64,000 nt of DNA from Nemopilema nomurai (GCA_003864495.1 ML133457.1:1674001-1738000); one strand, 5' to 3'. Positions 1 to 12,050 are shown, numbered from the stretch's first letter. Numbers and translations: made by a program. Notes: generated by a model from the sequence alone, not told the origin.

Positions 1-362
1 GATCTAAATTCACACCAACTTGCAAAGGTGATACAAGTGGCACAACTGTCATTTATATCTGTGATGACGCTGATGACGCCTTAAAATATTGTCCAAGAGA
101 CTCCGTTTCGGCATCAATGATAACTCAATGCCTAGATGACAATAAAAATTACTGTCTTTTCCCAAATACAAAAGAGCAGACAACAAAATAAAGAACAGAA
201 TCTTTGGAAGGAGTAGGTCCACAATCGAGGTTATCTAAAAATGGAGTTTGTTGGCTAGGTGGGGCATTGACTGAAAAACAATCTTTCTTTCGTTTTGATA
301 TAGCACCACCTACAAAAGAAGACAACACTCTAGGCCATAATACGTAGGTAGTTGAAATTCAC

Positions 363-437
363 CTTTTCCAAGAAATCGTCAAAGCCAGCAATAAGATCGT
401 CTCGCTTCTTTGCCATGTACGCAACATCGTGAAAAAT
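363..437 (-). CDS. SLC4-like: SLC4-like exon 7
   Basis: The acceptor is TTCTAG|ATTTTT and the donor AAG|GTGAAT, phase 0 on both sides (25 codons). It codes [19 protein letters not shown] and DDFLEK, matching the SLC4 segment just before the linker to the membrane domain. No further exon is visible in bases 1-362, so the gene continues to the left. Confidence 0.92.
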
Positions 438-3400
438 CTAGAAATCGAGAAAATGATGGAAAACTTGTGACGTTGCATTAAACATAGTGTGTCAAAAACG
501 TGTTGAACATTTGAATTATTAGTTTTCCATACGTATATCAAAATTCCCTTCCTCCAAATATCGATAACGTAAACATTTTTCAAATATCAATTTTGAAACC
601 TTTTGATGAGAACTTTATAGTCCTAAATTCATTATCTGAAGCCATACAACAAGAATGTTTACCTCATCGGCCATCAGCGTTGAAATTGATCTTCCTATTT
701 CGTGGTACTTTCCCGGACAGATTGCCGGTCCCATCATGATGAAAAGAAACCGGGTCGGAATCGGTATTTCGGTAAGGTCCCCAAGGATAACGCCCTGCTG
801 AAGACGAATGAACGCCGTGATGGGCTTCACAAGGAAGTCAACTTCCCCGACAAGAACGTTCGAAGCCTCGGAGTTCGTCGGGAGTTTCTTCATGAAACCA
901 GATAACTACGAAAAGAATACAAGACAGAATGAAATCCAACCTTAGGCCTAGTCTCCATGAAACCGGAATCAAAGGGATGACGTCATACTGTACTGGAATT
1001 AATTCATATGGATACACCGAATAGCCTCAGTATGAAGTTAAAATTGAGACTGCAGCCACCACCACAAAAAAGAGCAGCCTCTTACTCGTTTACACGCAAT
1101 AGCTTTTCTCTGTGCTGCACTTCGGGTTACGTTTGGCAAATGCATTGGGTCGGGTTGTTGAAAGATTTGAAGGACCGGATCAAGCAAATGCCCGCCTTAT
1201 GCTGGCCTAAATGTCGAGGCGTGCCTACCTTTTCGCTGACGTCTTCATTGGGTTGAGTTTTCTCTTGGTATACAAGATGACCCGGCACTGATTCTGACCT
1301 GTGAAATGTCGACCTCTGCAATAGATAAACTATTTCAAAAGAAAGTCTCGCATGAGCATAAAGTGTGGTAAAAATTTACAGGCACGCTGTTTGTAGCTTT
1401 TATCAGAAAGAGATTTTAAACAGATCAGAGGACTATACATAGAGAACACAAGTATCGATTTATCGAAATGGGCCATCCTGATTGGCTTTCCCTTGACCGA
1501 ACGGTGTTCAGAGCTGGTCACAATTAAACAGTGCTGACGGGTGTAAATTCGACCTATAAGCTTTGACATTGCTTAGGGAATAGAAATATCTTGATATTCT
1601 TACATAGTACCTAAACAGTTAAAATGAATGAATGAAACTTTAAATGAAAGCATGGAAACACATAGCCGAAAATTTGAAATTAAAACCTATTGCTGCCGTG
1701 GTTAAGTAGTAAACAATTTAAAGGGTGTCCCTGGAATTATGAATTTGGAAAATAAGGTATTAGTGTTCAGATATCAGAAAAAAATGTATAAAATATTTCG
1801 TGAACAATTAAAGCTGGCGTGCTTGTATGTTCTCTTGAAAGTTGCGTAGATTTCACAGCTGACATTTCAAGGGGATGAAGGGGGTAATACCTTGTATGAC
1901 AAAATCCTATCGGCATCCGGCTTCCTCCCAGAAGGGAACGTGGCATAAACACCGCCATTCTCGGCATTCTTTTCATTTACTGGCAAGCTAATCGTGCTGG
2001 TTTTTCTTGAATTGATTCCATTGGCCTGGTTTCCACTGGCCTGGTTTCCACTGGGGCGGTTCTTGCCCATAATGTTGCTTAGGCCCTTTCGTATCCCCTG
2101 TGGCTTCTGGTGTCTGTGTTGCCGTAGCAACGTATCTCTCACTTTGTACCGTGCATTCTCCTCTAGTTTATTGCAGGAAATAAGATGGTCCAGCACAAGA
2201 TCTAGAAGCATAACACTAAAAAATTCAACATATCTTTATGCAATATGCAAAGAGACAAGTAGCAAAGAACAGAGCAGCTGTTCAGCTAGTAGTGCATCTC
2301 CAAATGGAACTTTTCGACCTCACCAACAGCCAGTTGATAGTACAAGCGTGAACACACAACAGCGAAGCTATTACCATCATGTGTGTGAAATTCAAGTGAT
2401 TTTTCACACGACAAGTTTCTAGCCAATTACCAATAAATATAACAGACTGCAAATAACGAATTAGAAACCCCGTGGAAATTGTGATTCTTTTGTGATTTAG
2501 GCGGCTCTGCAAAGGTTAAAGACAACTGGCGTCTAATGACAACAATCTATTCTACTGTGTAGCAAAAAATGGCAGCATAGTTTCAGCGTGGGCAAAGAAG
2601 GCGACATCATTCATTTGCTTTGTTCCATAAAAGCCTGGCTTACACCAGAAATATTCTCCTCGCTCCGAGATGTGATGTGAGACATGGTAAACAGGAGGAG
2701 CTTAGAAAATATGGAAAACAAAGAACCTGCTATTTGAGCTAAATTATTGGCTTCCATGTCTAAGATCACGGTTCCAGACATCAAACAGTTCCTGACTTCG
2801 AATAGGCTGTAGAGGGACAGTGTTGCCACGTGCGGCTTGCTCCACCGGTCTCCTCCCTCCTCGACATCTTCCTCGTACTTGAACCTGAAGGAGCATAGAA
2901 AATGAACACGTGGCTTGGAATCATATCACAGGCATTCTCCATGGGCGCCTGTTGGGTCTCGAAGCTTTTGAGGCCATGGGCTAGGGGCTTATCCTGGTAA
3001 TGCAGAGAAATGCAGAGAAATGCAGGGAGAGGGGAATTCCAAATCGAACATGCTGTGTTGTGATTAGCGAATGAAAAACGTTCCAGTGATCATGTGAACC
3101 AAGTGCATTTCCTACCCTATATTCAGCAAAATTAATGAAGCATAACAATCCTCTCTCTAGCATCCTGTCTCCAAAAAATGAGCTATGGAAGCAATATGGC
3201 GGGATCGGCTAGTGGCGGTTTTAGGGACTTCAGGGCCCGGGGCCGAAATCATCATCGGGGCCGAAATCATCATCGGGGCCCGGGACCCTTATTTGAAAAT
3301 TTTTTGGTAGCTAAGTTATTCTTCAAGCTCTTTTCAACTTTTTCTTAGGCCCGGGGCCCTGGTTACCAAAAGCGCCCCTGGCCCCTCCCTAAAATCGCCA

Positions 3401-6400
3401 CTGCCTCCGAGTTCTCTCTTCGTTAAGTGAGAATCAAACAACGTCGATGGACCATCCAGATCAATCACAAAAGGAACTCATATTAGAGCAATACCATCTA
3501 GCCGTTTCCTTCCATTCCTCGTGGCCATCGTCGTAAGTAACGAACTCCTCCAGCTCTGTAAACAGCTCGTGTTTTGCGCACGTGGTCTCTTTCGAATTGT
3601 CATCCTTCTCGTTAATGGCGCCGAGAATGAACCGAACCCGTTCTGAAGCCGGCATCACGTAGTGGCCTGAGAACGAGAAGAAAATTATCAAAAGTTATCA
3701 AAAAACAACCATCACCAACTGATGTTCTGGAAAAAAGACATTAAAAAATCAGGCCCTGTAATTGTTGAGATTCATATATCAATTCAAATTAGGGATAATA
3801 CTAACTACTAGCAGGTTGCAATATGTAACATACTAATAAGACCTTTAAGAGCTGATAATAATCAGAAATAATAGTCATTATAGTAATAATAGCAATAAAT
3901 ATAAACAAAGATATCGAAGCTATAAAAAATGGAATATTAATCAGTTGATAACCAAGAAGGCTCAAGTATAATAAGCTTGCTTCTTTGGCATTTTTTGTGA
4001 AAATAAGTCAGACGTGCCTTCAAGGGAGGACATTTGCGTTTCATAGAGGGAACTATTAGATGCTTTGGAAGGTGGTGCTCCGTTATAGCAAGTAGTACGA
4101 TGAGTGAACTCACGCCTGAAGAATTCAACACTGGAAGTCAGGTAGCCCAAGAAACAATACAGCAAAAAGAACACAACAACGTGTCCAAGGGTACAATAAT
4201 CAGGTTATACCGGGCTTCTCTGGGTACAGTGGGTTTGTGAGGATACCCGCCGCCGACATTGCAATTACACCCCCGCCACCCCTTTAGTAATTTTTGGATT
4301 GACATTACTCGTGGGAGAATACAATTAGCGGTCTTGCTAACAAATTGAGACGCGTCCGATCCTGTTCACTATACCCCTTGCTTTTCTCCGCCGTCCGACT
4401 TCTGAGAGACTCGTAAAACCTTGTTGTTATTGCAGACTACCGCAGACTTGAAAGTATCTTGACAAAATTATGTTGTAGTATGTGCAGCATCCACGTATCT
4501 GCAGGCTATGTTATCGAGGCTAGCCTCGATTCGAAACAAGGCCTTTGAATCCAAATGGAGAAAGATGGCATCCCACCGTTATCTCTATTGCTTGCTGCCC
4601 CTTTTTTGGTCTATTGTTGGGTCATGGCATAGGTCAGCAGTAACAAAGACGACACAGGATGACATAAGATTAAGGCGAAGCAGTAAAACTTTAATGACGT
4701 CATTAAATGTAATTCTACAAGAGGAGAATCGAAGTGACGTCACGGTTAGGTCTACAGCACCACTGACTTTTCAATATCCCTTTGTTTGTCATTTTCGTGA
4801 CCACACCATGTAAGTGTCATTTCACAACAGTCTAATTCTTGAACACTCGGTTTTATGGTTTGAAAGGTCTATAACCTGTGGCTAGATGCGAGCTTTTGAC
4901 GCAAGTATGAACTTATTTAAAGCCTGTTCGGTTCAGCTTTTTACAAAGGGAAACTTTGGTGGATTGCGTGATAGAAGTATTCATATTTGGTGCCAAGTTT
5001 TGCAAATAATGTTGCAAACGTTTCTCAATTCTTCTCTAGCACGAATGTTTCGCGAAAACCTCGAATTCATTAATTAAGTTCCAATTTTCTCTGTAAACAA
5101 AGATAAAAGATTGAAAAAGGTCATAGGAATGATGATAATAGGTTTAATGTCAATATTCGAACGCAACACTTTTGAAGCGTCTTGGATCAACCTTTGGCGG
5201 TTAAGCAAATGATGTACGCTACCTCGAAAATTAAACACTTCGACAGAAGAAATAAACAACTATCTCTATCATTGAAATTTTCCAGAATATTTCAGATGAA
5301 AATTTCAACAAAACGGCAGTTATAACATGAACAGTGTTTTGTGTACATTTTGAAAATTCTTCCACCCATTCTTGAAACTAGTAGAACAGCTCCCTAAAAA
5401 TAGTTAAGGTTATTAATGATAAACAGAGAGACTGCTTTAAACTAAAGATTTTACCGAACAACCCATGACATACCCTTTTGTAAACGCCGAAGCCAGACTC
5501 TTCTACCGAAAACAAAGACTTCGAATATAAAGCACAGCTTTGACGAGGTTTGTCGAAACACACGACAAACAAATGCCCGTAAATGCCAAGATGGAGAGTC
5601 AAACCGATGATTCAAGCTTGATGCTCAAAGCTGGGTCACCAGTAGACAGTGAACTCTTGCTTGCAATTTTCGCGAGTTCATTCAGAAAATACTTGTGAAA
5701 CCTTCACACGTTCTTTGAAATCAATCAGACACTGTACCTCAACGGGTCATCACAGGTAGGCTTGATATCTTCTCGGTTTCGGCCTACTTTCTTCGACAAA
5801 CCAGCGCCAGCTTTCTGGTCTATGACGCAAATACGAGCGAAGTTTGGTGTCATGAAATCCACCCAGCAATCCTTCATTAGAGGTCACTGATGAAGACACC
5901 GAGACTGTTTCGATATATTTAACTGGTTTTTCTTTCCAAACTTCAAAGCAGAGGTTAGCAATGACTTCAGTTCTATTGACTCGTCCTCTGCTTTCTTTGA
6001 AAGTTAAATAAACATGCCTTGAGGTGGAATTTGCCAGGTGGTGCTTCTATGACTGTCCTTAAACCGCAGCCAGTTCTGAATAAACACCAGCGCGTAATTA
6101 TCAAAGGGAACTGTGTCATTTATGGTCGAAGGACACAGAGGAGAGCATAAGAGGGGAGTAAAGAACTACTGTAAAGTGAATTGAAAGGGGGGTACAGGGG
6201 CAGAAAAGGAGGGCACGTGTCACCCCCAAAGCTTGATAATAAAGCACTTTGGTACGAACGAGTTAAAATTTGACAAATAAACTCGATGTAGTTATTTTTC
6301 AAATATTTACAGCCCGGGTACTATAAATTGCCAGTATGCATGAAAGAGAGGCCAAACTATAAGAGGCGCTTCGAAACTCCATTCAAAATGCGTTAGAAAA

Positions 6401-9400
6401 CTAAAAAGTCAAATCTGGGATTAGAAGATTACATCAGGGAGGTACATTTTTTCTTTGTTTACATAACACAATGATTCTCATGGCAGGATTTTGACTTATG
6501 CAAAACCAATGATAGTAACATTTTCGGGAAAGATTGCTAGATAAGATCGTGGAAAGAGAGTTTCCTGTGATTTCTTGGTCTTCTTAAAATTGCTCAACTG
6601 CGATAAATAATACCTGCCGCGTATAAACATAAAACCGGTGGAAAAATTGATGACAGAATATTAAAAAGGGCTCAATATGAGAACAGACAAACGAATAATT
6701 CGCTGACAATTGTGATAAAAACTCGAGAATCGAGAAATCTTTCCCAACACTCTTAATTAAAACGGGTGATGACAAAGAGGAAAATATAAACATGCAAAAT
6801 TGTGGATGGTACAAAGAACGAATGGTACGACCAGTTCAAGAATGGATCTATGTGCCAAAATAGACAGAATACTTGCGGGCTTAAAACATGGCCTACTCTT
6901 GGTTGTAATATCGCATACCTTAGGAAAACTTTTCCAAATATATCTCCACCATAAACTGCATCAAAACTAAGTGACTTCTATTAGCAGCCAAGGAAATGCA
7001 TTCCAGTTGACCTGCAAGTGTCTACTAAAGGATGCACGACTAATGGTGGAAGCCAATGATGACAAAACAACAAGAACATCACGAAATTCGCTGATTGCTA
7101 ATCCGAACTTGGTCTTCAATAATTAACAAACATTAAGCCAACAATTGGCTTTTAAAACTTCACAAGTCATCGCGTTGTACAAGGCTTCCCTCGGAAGCAC
7201 ATTGGATGCCGCCACATACAACATCGTACCTGCATTTGGTTTGTTGGCGGCATCACGTGCTTACTATGAGGATGGTGATTGGACAGTTATAACGAGTGGT
7301 TTAAGATAAGCTGAATGTGATGAAAGCGAATTAGCGAAACAGGTAAAGCTTGTAATAGCATTGCAGACGAAAAGGCTCGATATTAGCTAATTAAATCAGA
7401 CGGTGTAACAACGCAGTAATTGCTGAGCAGAAGATTGATGATCTACTTCTAGGGCGAGAAATCCTTGTTGCATTCACTCAAATTAACGACTGTAGTGGAA
7501 GTGTTCGATGTTATTAAAGGCACGAAAAGCAATCAGAACTGGTCGACTTTGATATGGCGCAGGCACATAAGCTATGTTAATGAGTGTGCTCAGCGGGTAC
7601 CACTAATGAAATGCGGTAAAAACGGCAGCTGCAAATGAAAATAGAAAATTGCACATGAAGCGAATAGGATATCAAAAACTGTTCTCACAACAAGTCAAAA
7701 CCTTATTTGTATCACACACCGGCTTTAATGCTTTACTGTCGAAAAAGCAAATTTTGACAATAAACATTATCAGAATTCGCGAATTTGGAGACAAGAAGGT
7801 TAGTAAATGTTCGGGCGCAATTGGGCCTAAATAAGGCAGTTTTAAGAGGCCACACGGAGCCTCTTTTTCAAAACCAGTGCAGAACAGGTTTTACTGACCT
7901 TGGTATCTGGGTCACTGCGCATGTCCAAATCAAAGGGCAGGCCCTCTATAAGACATCACACACAAATGACATCACAAAACTGAGAAAGAAAGGCAGTTAG
8001 TTCAAGCCGAGTCTTGAGACTACACTTAATTTTACCATCATAGAGCCTCTCTTCTTAGTTCCAAGCAACATAATATTGCGGAGTTGGGTGGCCTATTTTA
8101 AGTCTTTCTTTTAATTTTCAAGGAATGTTGTTTTGTAAAGGGCCACAAAGCCTTTTTTAGTAACAGTTTATTACCGCTGAAGAAAAAATTGAAGTAGAAT
8201 GCAAAGATGCACTCTTAATAATTTTGTTGGGCCTAATCCTTATTTATAACTTGTTAGGTACCAAAACAAAAGTTCAAATTCATTCACATAGCTTATTGAT
8301 TCAAGAGACTTTCATGCTTGCAAAAGTGGCTACGCGCTCCCTACGAAAACCGCAAAAACAATCAATATGACGTTTATGACGTTTTCGAGGCCCAAAAACT
8401 TCTCAGACCCCAACAAGTACGTCGTTGAATGTGAGCAGGCTTTTTGGTAAACACCGGCATGACAACCGTTAGGCTTAAAAGTTGGTTCTTCATTTAGACC
8501 GGATATTGAGGTAGACTGTATGTAAAACTATCTAGCGAAAACATGGCACGTTGGAAACGGGCCAGCCCGATTCGCAAACCGACCCTTGTAAACAACAGAA
8601 CAGTCCAGCATTGACCGGGCATTCATTGAAGCATCCTGCGTAAACACAGACTCAGCATGCGACACGAACGTAGAATTATGTAACCGCCAAACTCGTCCTT
8701 TTCAGCGAATTGAAAGGGGATTGCTGTCCCAGCATGCATCATTGTCGCCATATTACGCAATTGCGGCATGTCATGGGATGCATGGGGAGTTCGTCAAACA
8801 AATCACCCTGCTCTCCGTGTCAATGTAAAACGAATTTTCTGCGCATTTATTCAATGAATACGAACGTGTGTTTGCTTCCAATCTTCAAATAGCGGAGAGC
8901 AAAATTGCTTGCGTGATTTTTACTACACCCACATTGAACTACCTGGAAAACAACCCTTTTAATTTTCTCATCTGCTGCTAATTCATTTTCTCATCTGCTG
9001 CTAAAGCCAATAATTTTATGCTGCTATTTTTCAGGAAAAGCTTAAAATGATTTCGTTCCTATCCTAGGCTAGAAAAGCAATAACTATTTTCCTTATCCAA
9101 TTTTTTACTATTACTTAGTAGTTTTTAGGATCTACACGCTTTTTTATAAGGAACCTACCTAAAGTCCTAGTTCAAAAGTTCCTTATTCCTAGACCTCAAA
9201 TCATCAGATTTTGGTACCAAAAGTTCCTTAAATGTTCCTTATATTCTCACTTTTGGTGTTTTGACTACAATAAGCCTTAACACTTAATAGAGAGAGGGGC
9301 GAGACAGCATATGCGGAAACTACTCAATGAAGCACTTGACACACGAGTAGCAAACAATCTACGCGAGTATTGGTTGCAAATGAAAGTAACCGGCTTTTTA

Positions 9401-12050
9401 GTTCTTGATGCTTGCAGTTATAAAAAATTTCTAAACGAAAAGTTCCTTAGGGATTTCGATTTTAGTAGTACAAGTTCTTTAAATATTTCGGCCGTCTGCA
9501 TGTAGGTTCCTTATAAAGTAGTTTTATAAAAAGCGTGTTTATCATTGACAGCATACAAGCAAAATTCAAATGAAAGCATTGCTTTATCCAAGGTCAAAGG
9601 CCAACAGCGATTTGTAAGGGCACTGTTGATATGGCACACAAAAAATGAACAGAAGTTCTCACAACAATTTTTGCTCAAGAGCTGCACAGCAAGAGAGAAA
9701 ATAGCTTTGAAAAAAGATGCTATTGAAAACTAATTATAAGCACTTGAAAAAGTATCCAAGAATCAGATTCATCATGTGAAAAACTTTGGTTACCAAAAAG
9801 TAGTAGAAGAAGTAGAAGTAGCATGGCTTGCCATTTAGTTTGTGGCAATGGGATATACGAGTAATGAGAACTGCAGCAGCTGTCATTCTTGTTCAAAGAG
9901 AAAATACCAGTCCAATGCCCAAAATATATACCATAATTCAGTACTTCATAAACTTTTCCAGATTCTTTTATTTCATATTGCTTGTTCTTGTTCTCAAAAT
10001 TATCCTTGTGCCCCTCTAAATTAAAAAGCACTACAATTATGCAAGCACATGAACAAAACAACTCCTGCATTTTTTCAAGCCATTTGCCTTTTTTGCAATA
10101 GGGGATTAGCACAATTGCAAATCTAAAATAGTTTATTATTCAATTCAAGGCTGAATCAATAATCTACATTTTCCCAAATTTCAAAATTTTGGTCCCAATT
10201 CAAAATTCTTTCAAGATGATAAAAATTGAGAAAAAACACATTCTTGGGCAAAATGCTGGTATGCTTAAATCATTATCATCTTTTTCTGCCATTTTGTAAA
10301 AAAATTATAGTCCAAGAAACATTTTCAACTCTTGATTTTTTATAAGAAATTTTTTTAAGAGCCCAAGCTCCAAAACTGGTCAAAAGTTAAGAACAAATTT
10401 ATAACAAGCTGACTTTAACTGCCAAGGAAACTATAAAATATAACTTTGAAATATGTTTGTTGACAAGTTGCTTCTATTTTTGTTTTTTTTGATGTTGTGA
10501 CAAAAAACATGCAGGGCTATGCATGAGTTGTTCTGTACAAAGGGTTTGGTGGGGAGGGGGTGGAACCATCTTGAAAATTTAAGGACAAATCAAGTATAGC
10601 CCAGCCTCAGATTTTCAAAAAAATCAAAATCATTCAGCCTGATCATAAATTTACTGGTTATTATAAAGAGTGTTCACCAAAATGCTGACACCACTATACA
10701 GTAATGCCAGCAAATTGAAATATCATGCCTCTTTATCAGTGGGATTTCCTTTTCTACGTTTAAACATTCACATTTCTCTGCTAAAACTGATTATTTAAAA
10801 AAATTAGCCAGGGAAAGAAAAATTTATTTAGTCATGCTCTTAATGGGGCTCGACGTCTGTTTTTGAGGGGGGGAAGGAGTTGCAATGATATATATTACTG
10901 TGAATGAAATACAGAGGTCATGTTCTGTTGAGGTTGTTTCACGCATGATGTCTTTATGAATGCTGAAAGAGTTTGGGTGAACACTTTCGCTCTTCAAAAC
11001 AGTTCTCAAACCAAATCATGAATCAGGAAACATGTCAATTAATGCAGATAATGTTCTCTGTTCTATTTTCTACGTTTATTTGCAGGCACGACGTAGCTAC
11101 ATTGCTACGGCTAGAATGTTTTGATTGGCCAACCGCCACCATTTCCACCATCTGATTGGTCCAATCAATTGAGTCATAAACAATTGCTTACAGGTATTCC
11201 AAGGTGTTTAGGCCGGAAGAAAAATTGACAGGCTAGAGATGGCCCATAATATGCCCGATAGATCACTTGTTGTCTGACTGCGTTTATCCCACGGAAAATC
11301 TCAGGATTAATAATCCTTCACTTCTCTTATACAACCAAACATCGTGGTCTAATTTGCGAAATACACATTTTCAACGATTCAAAACTATTTAGGGAGTTAC
11401 CAACCACGGTTGGGTAGGTCGTGAAAAAAAGATAAAATAAACTCACTGTCGTCCTCTGAAGCCGAATCATCAGTGTGTTTGGTCATAACAACAAGTTGCC
11501 TTTTTCTTTTTTGTGAAGGTTGATAATTTTTGTGCTGTCTTGTTCGAGACCCGCTCGATCTGCGTGAATTCGTTTGAGGCAGTTGCAACGACTTCATAGT
11601 GACACCAACATAGACCTGACGATGGGCTGTCGAAAAAAAATTAGAACGTTTTTGGTTTCGCTGTTTTGAGGTTTCCGACAGACTGTGTATGAAAATAAAT
11701 GCCAGAAGTAACATGGGTCAAGATGGGCAGATATTTAGCTCATTAAGAGAAGTTGAAAAGACGGCGATTTGTGTCTAAAATAACTTTTCACTTATCAGAG
11801 GTTAGGCCCTTGAACGAAGGACCTTGCGAAATCCCCTTTGATTTCGAGCTTACGTTGCTAAATAAATAATAATCAGTAATTCTTGCCTCTTGGAAGATAA
11901 ATAGAGACCATCAGCGAATAACTTACCATCAAAATCCTGCTCTCTCAGAGCGTAACCTGAATAATCCTTCACGGGATCTAAAGATGGCTGGCTTACAAGG
12001 ATATCCATGTCCATTTTGCTCGCAGCACTTGGCGAAGGTAATTCTTGCAT
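363..12050 (-). CDS. SLC4-like: SLC4-family Na+-coupled bicarbonate transporter-like gene, 5' seven exons (partial)
   Basis: Seven exons join in phase: 12050-11927, 11626-11447, 3666-3495, 2884-2727, 2201-1891, 905-663, 437-363 (1263 nt, 421 codons). They encode the amino-terminal cytoplasmic (band 3 cyto) domain of an SLC4 bicarbonate transporter. Visible family motifs are HRQVYVGV (about residue 43), ERVRFILG and HELFTELEE (exon 3), [35 protein letters not shown] (exon 5), [29 protein letters not shown] (exon 6) and [14 protein letters not shown] (exon 7). The HRxVYVGV segment and the HxHQ helix point to the NBC/NDCBE branch rather than anion exchangers; that subfamily call is an inference. 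The membrane domain and carboxyl tail lie past the left edge. Intron 2 is 7.8 kb and holds mobile elements and a candidate nested gene on the other strand. The start ATG at 12050 is the first after an in-frame TAG. Confidence 0.9.
663..905 (-). CDS. SLC4-like: SLC4-like exon 6
   Basis: The acceptor is TCGTAG|TTATCTGG and the donor GAG|GTAAAC; the exon is phase 0 on both sides (81 codons). It codes [42 protein letters not shown] and [15 protein letters not shown], the most conserved part of the cytoplasmic domain. Confidence 0.95.
1891..2201 (-). CDS. SLC4-like: SLC4-like exon 5 (helix plus variable linker)
   Basis: The acceptor is TTCTAG|ATCTTG and the donor AAG|GTATTA, phase 1 in and 0 out. 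It codes [15 protein letters not shown] and [16 protein letters not shown], then a variable linker rich in Asn, Gly and Ser. A perfect 15-bp direct duplication in the linker encodes SGNQA twice. Confidence 0.9.
2023..2052 (-). repeat. 15-bp in-frame tandem duplication in SLC4-like exon 5
   Basis: Two perfect copies of a 15-bp unit lie head to tail within the coding exon and encode [11 protein letters not shown] diverged third unit follows on the plus-strand side. The unit is a multiple of three, so copy change keeps the frame. Confidence 0.85.
2727..2884 (-). CDS. SLC4-like: SLC4-like exon 4
   Basis: The acceptor is CTTCAG|GTTCAAG and the donor GCAG|GTTCTT, phase 2 in and 1 out. It codes [19 protein letters not shown] followed by [18 protein letters not shown] and a LDMEAN segment, colinear with vertebrate NBC proteins. 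Confidence 0.93.
2999..3025. repeat. Short tandem repeat (GAAATGCA)n
   Basis: TGCAGAGAAATGCAGAGAAATGCAGG is a roughly 10-bp unit repeated about 2.6 times inside SLC4 intron 3. Confidence 0.5.
3211..3402. mobile_element. Short inverted-repeat element (MITE-like), 192 bp, in SLC4 intron 3
   Basis: The ends carry AGTGGCG[G/A]TTTTAGGGA in opposite orientation (16 of 17 match). The inside is G+C rich, with a repeated GGGGCCGAAATCATCATC unit and GGCCCGGGGCCC palindromic blocks. It has no ORF. The form suits a nonautonomous DNA transposon; the family is not identified. Confidence 0.6.
3495..3666 (-). CDS. SLC4-like: SLC4-like exon 3 (cytoplasmic domain core)
   Basis: The acceptor is TCTCAG|GCCACT and the donor TG|GTATTG, phase 1 in and 2 out. 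It codes [15 protein letters not shown], then [11 protein letters not shown] and [10 protein letters not shown], which are diagnostic of the SLC4 cytoplasmic domain. The tryptophan codon is split across the intron. Confidence 0.93.
4565..4809 (+). CDS. Candidate secreted cysteine-rich protein, exon 1
   Basis: The exon is open from ATG 4565 (an in-frame ATG also exists at 4508) to the strong donor AT|GTAAGTGT. It begins with a short basic region and a hydrophobic run, [14 protein letters not shown], that looks like a signal peptide. An RLRR site of furin type and a possible N-glycosylation site (NRS) follow, then [16 protein letters not shown]. The exon ends after two bases of a codon, which fits the acceptor of the ORF at 8706. 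I do not recognise the family. The gene lies antisense inside an SLC4 intron. Chance occurrence of the pieces is the main alternative. Confidence 0.35.
8706..8892 (+). CDS. Candidate secreted cysteine-rich protein, exon 2 (terminal)
   Basis: The acceptor CGTCCTTTTCAG|C has a clear pyrimidine tract. Its single leading base completes the split codon of the exon ending at 4809, giving Ile. Sixty-one further residues run to TAG, including [28 protein letters not shown] and NTNVC. The joined product is 143 residues with nine cysteines after the putative signal peptide. The cysteine spacing faintly recalls small cystine-knot ligands (CMGS where those have CxGxC), but this is not enough to assign a family. 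A possible donor after TGTCAAT could extend the gene to further exons. Confidence 0.33.
8964..9004. repeat. Imperfect direct repeat, two copies
   Basis: ATTTTCTCATCTGCTGCTAA occurs twice in a row with a short spacer inside the SLC4-like intron 2, just downstream of the candidate cysteine-rich gene. Confidence 0.7.
9134..9538 (+). mobile_element. 400-bp inverted-repeat element, copy 1
   Basis: The element begins ACACGCTTTTTTATAAGGAA and ends with the inverse (TTATAAAAAGCGTGT). The same sequence occurs in reverse orientation at 24154-24553 over its whole length, at close to 90% identity by eye. Shared internal landmarks are AAAAGTTCCTTA repeats, GAGAGAGGGGCGAGA and TTAGTTCTTGATGCTTGCAG. It has no convincing ORF, so a nonautonomous DNA transposon is likely. 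Confidence 0.75.
11447..11626 (-). CDS. SLC4-like: SLC4-like exon 2 (HRQVYVGV segment)
   Basis: The acceptor is GACAG|CCCATCG and the donor ACA|GTGAGT; phases are 1 in and 1 out. The exon codes [13 protein letters not shown] followed by a basic stretch ([15 protein letters not shown]) and an acidic serine end (DDSASEDDS). In vertebrate NBC proteins the equivalent region is a His/Arg-rich loop after HRxxYVGV. Here it is Arg/Lys/Ser-rich without the His run. Confidence 0.85.
11927..12050 (-). CDS. SLC4-like: SLC4-like exon 1 (start codon)
   Basis: This exon codes 41 residues from [14 protein letters not shown] plus one base, and ends at the donor G|GTAAGT. An in-frame TAG lies 24-22 bases upstream of the ATG. 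The segment is acidic and unstructured, as expected for the variable SLC4 amino end. An upstream noncoding exon or an alternative first exon cannot be excluded. Confidence 0.7.

Larger units (their letters stand above)
3667..11446. other. SLC4-like intron 2 (7.8 kb)
   Basis: This long intron separates the HRQVYVGV exon from the cytoplasmic core. It is A+T rich. It contains a candidate two-exon cysteine-rich gene on the plus strand (4565-8892), an imperfect direct repeat (8964-9004), and one copy of a 400-bp inverted-repeat element (9134-9538). The rest shows no supported gene. Confidence 0.8.

Noticed and set aside
9720..10112. 130-codon minus-strand ORF with a Leu run
   Set aside because: The poly-Leu comes from a simple triplet tract, and the opposite strand is equally open. 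No supporting features.
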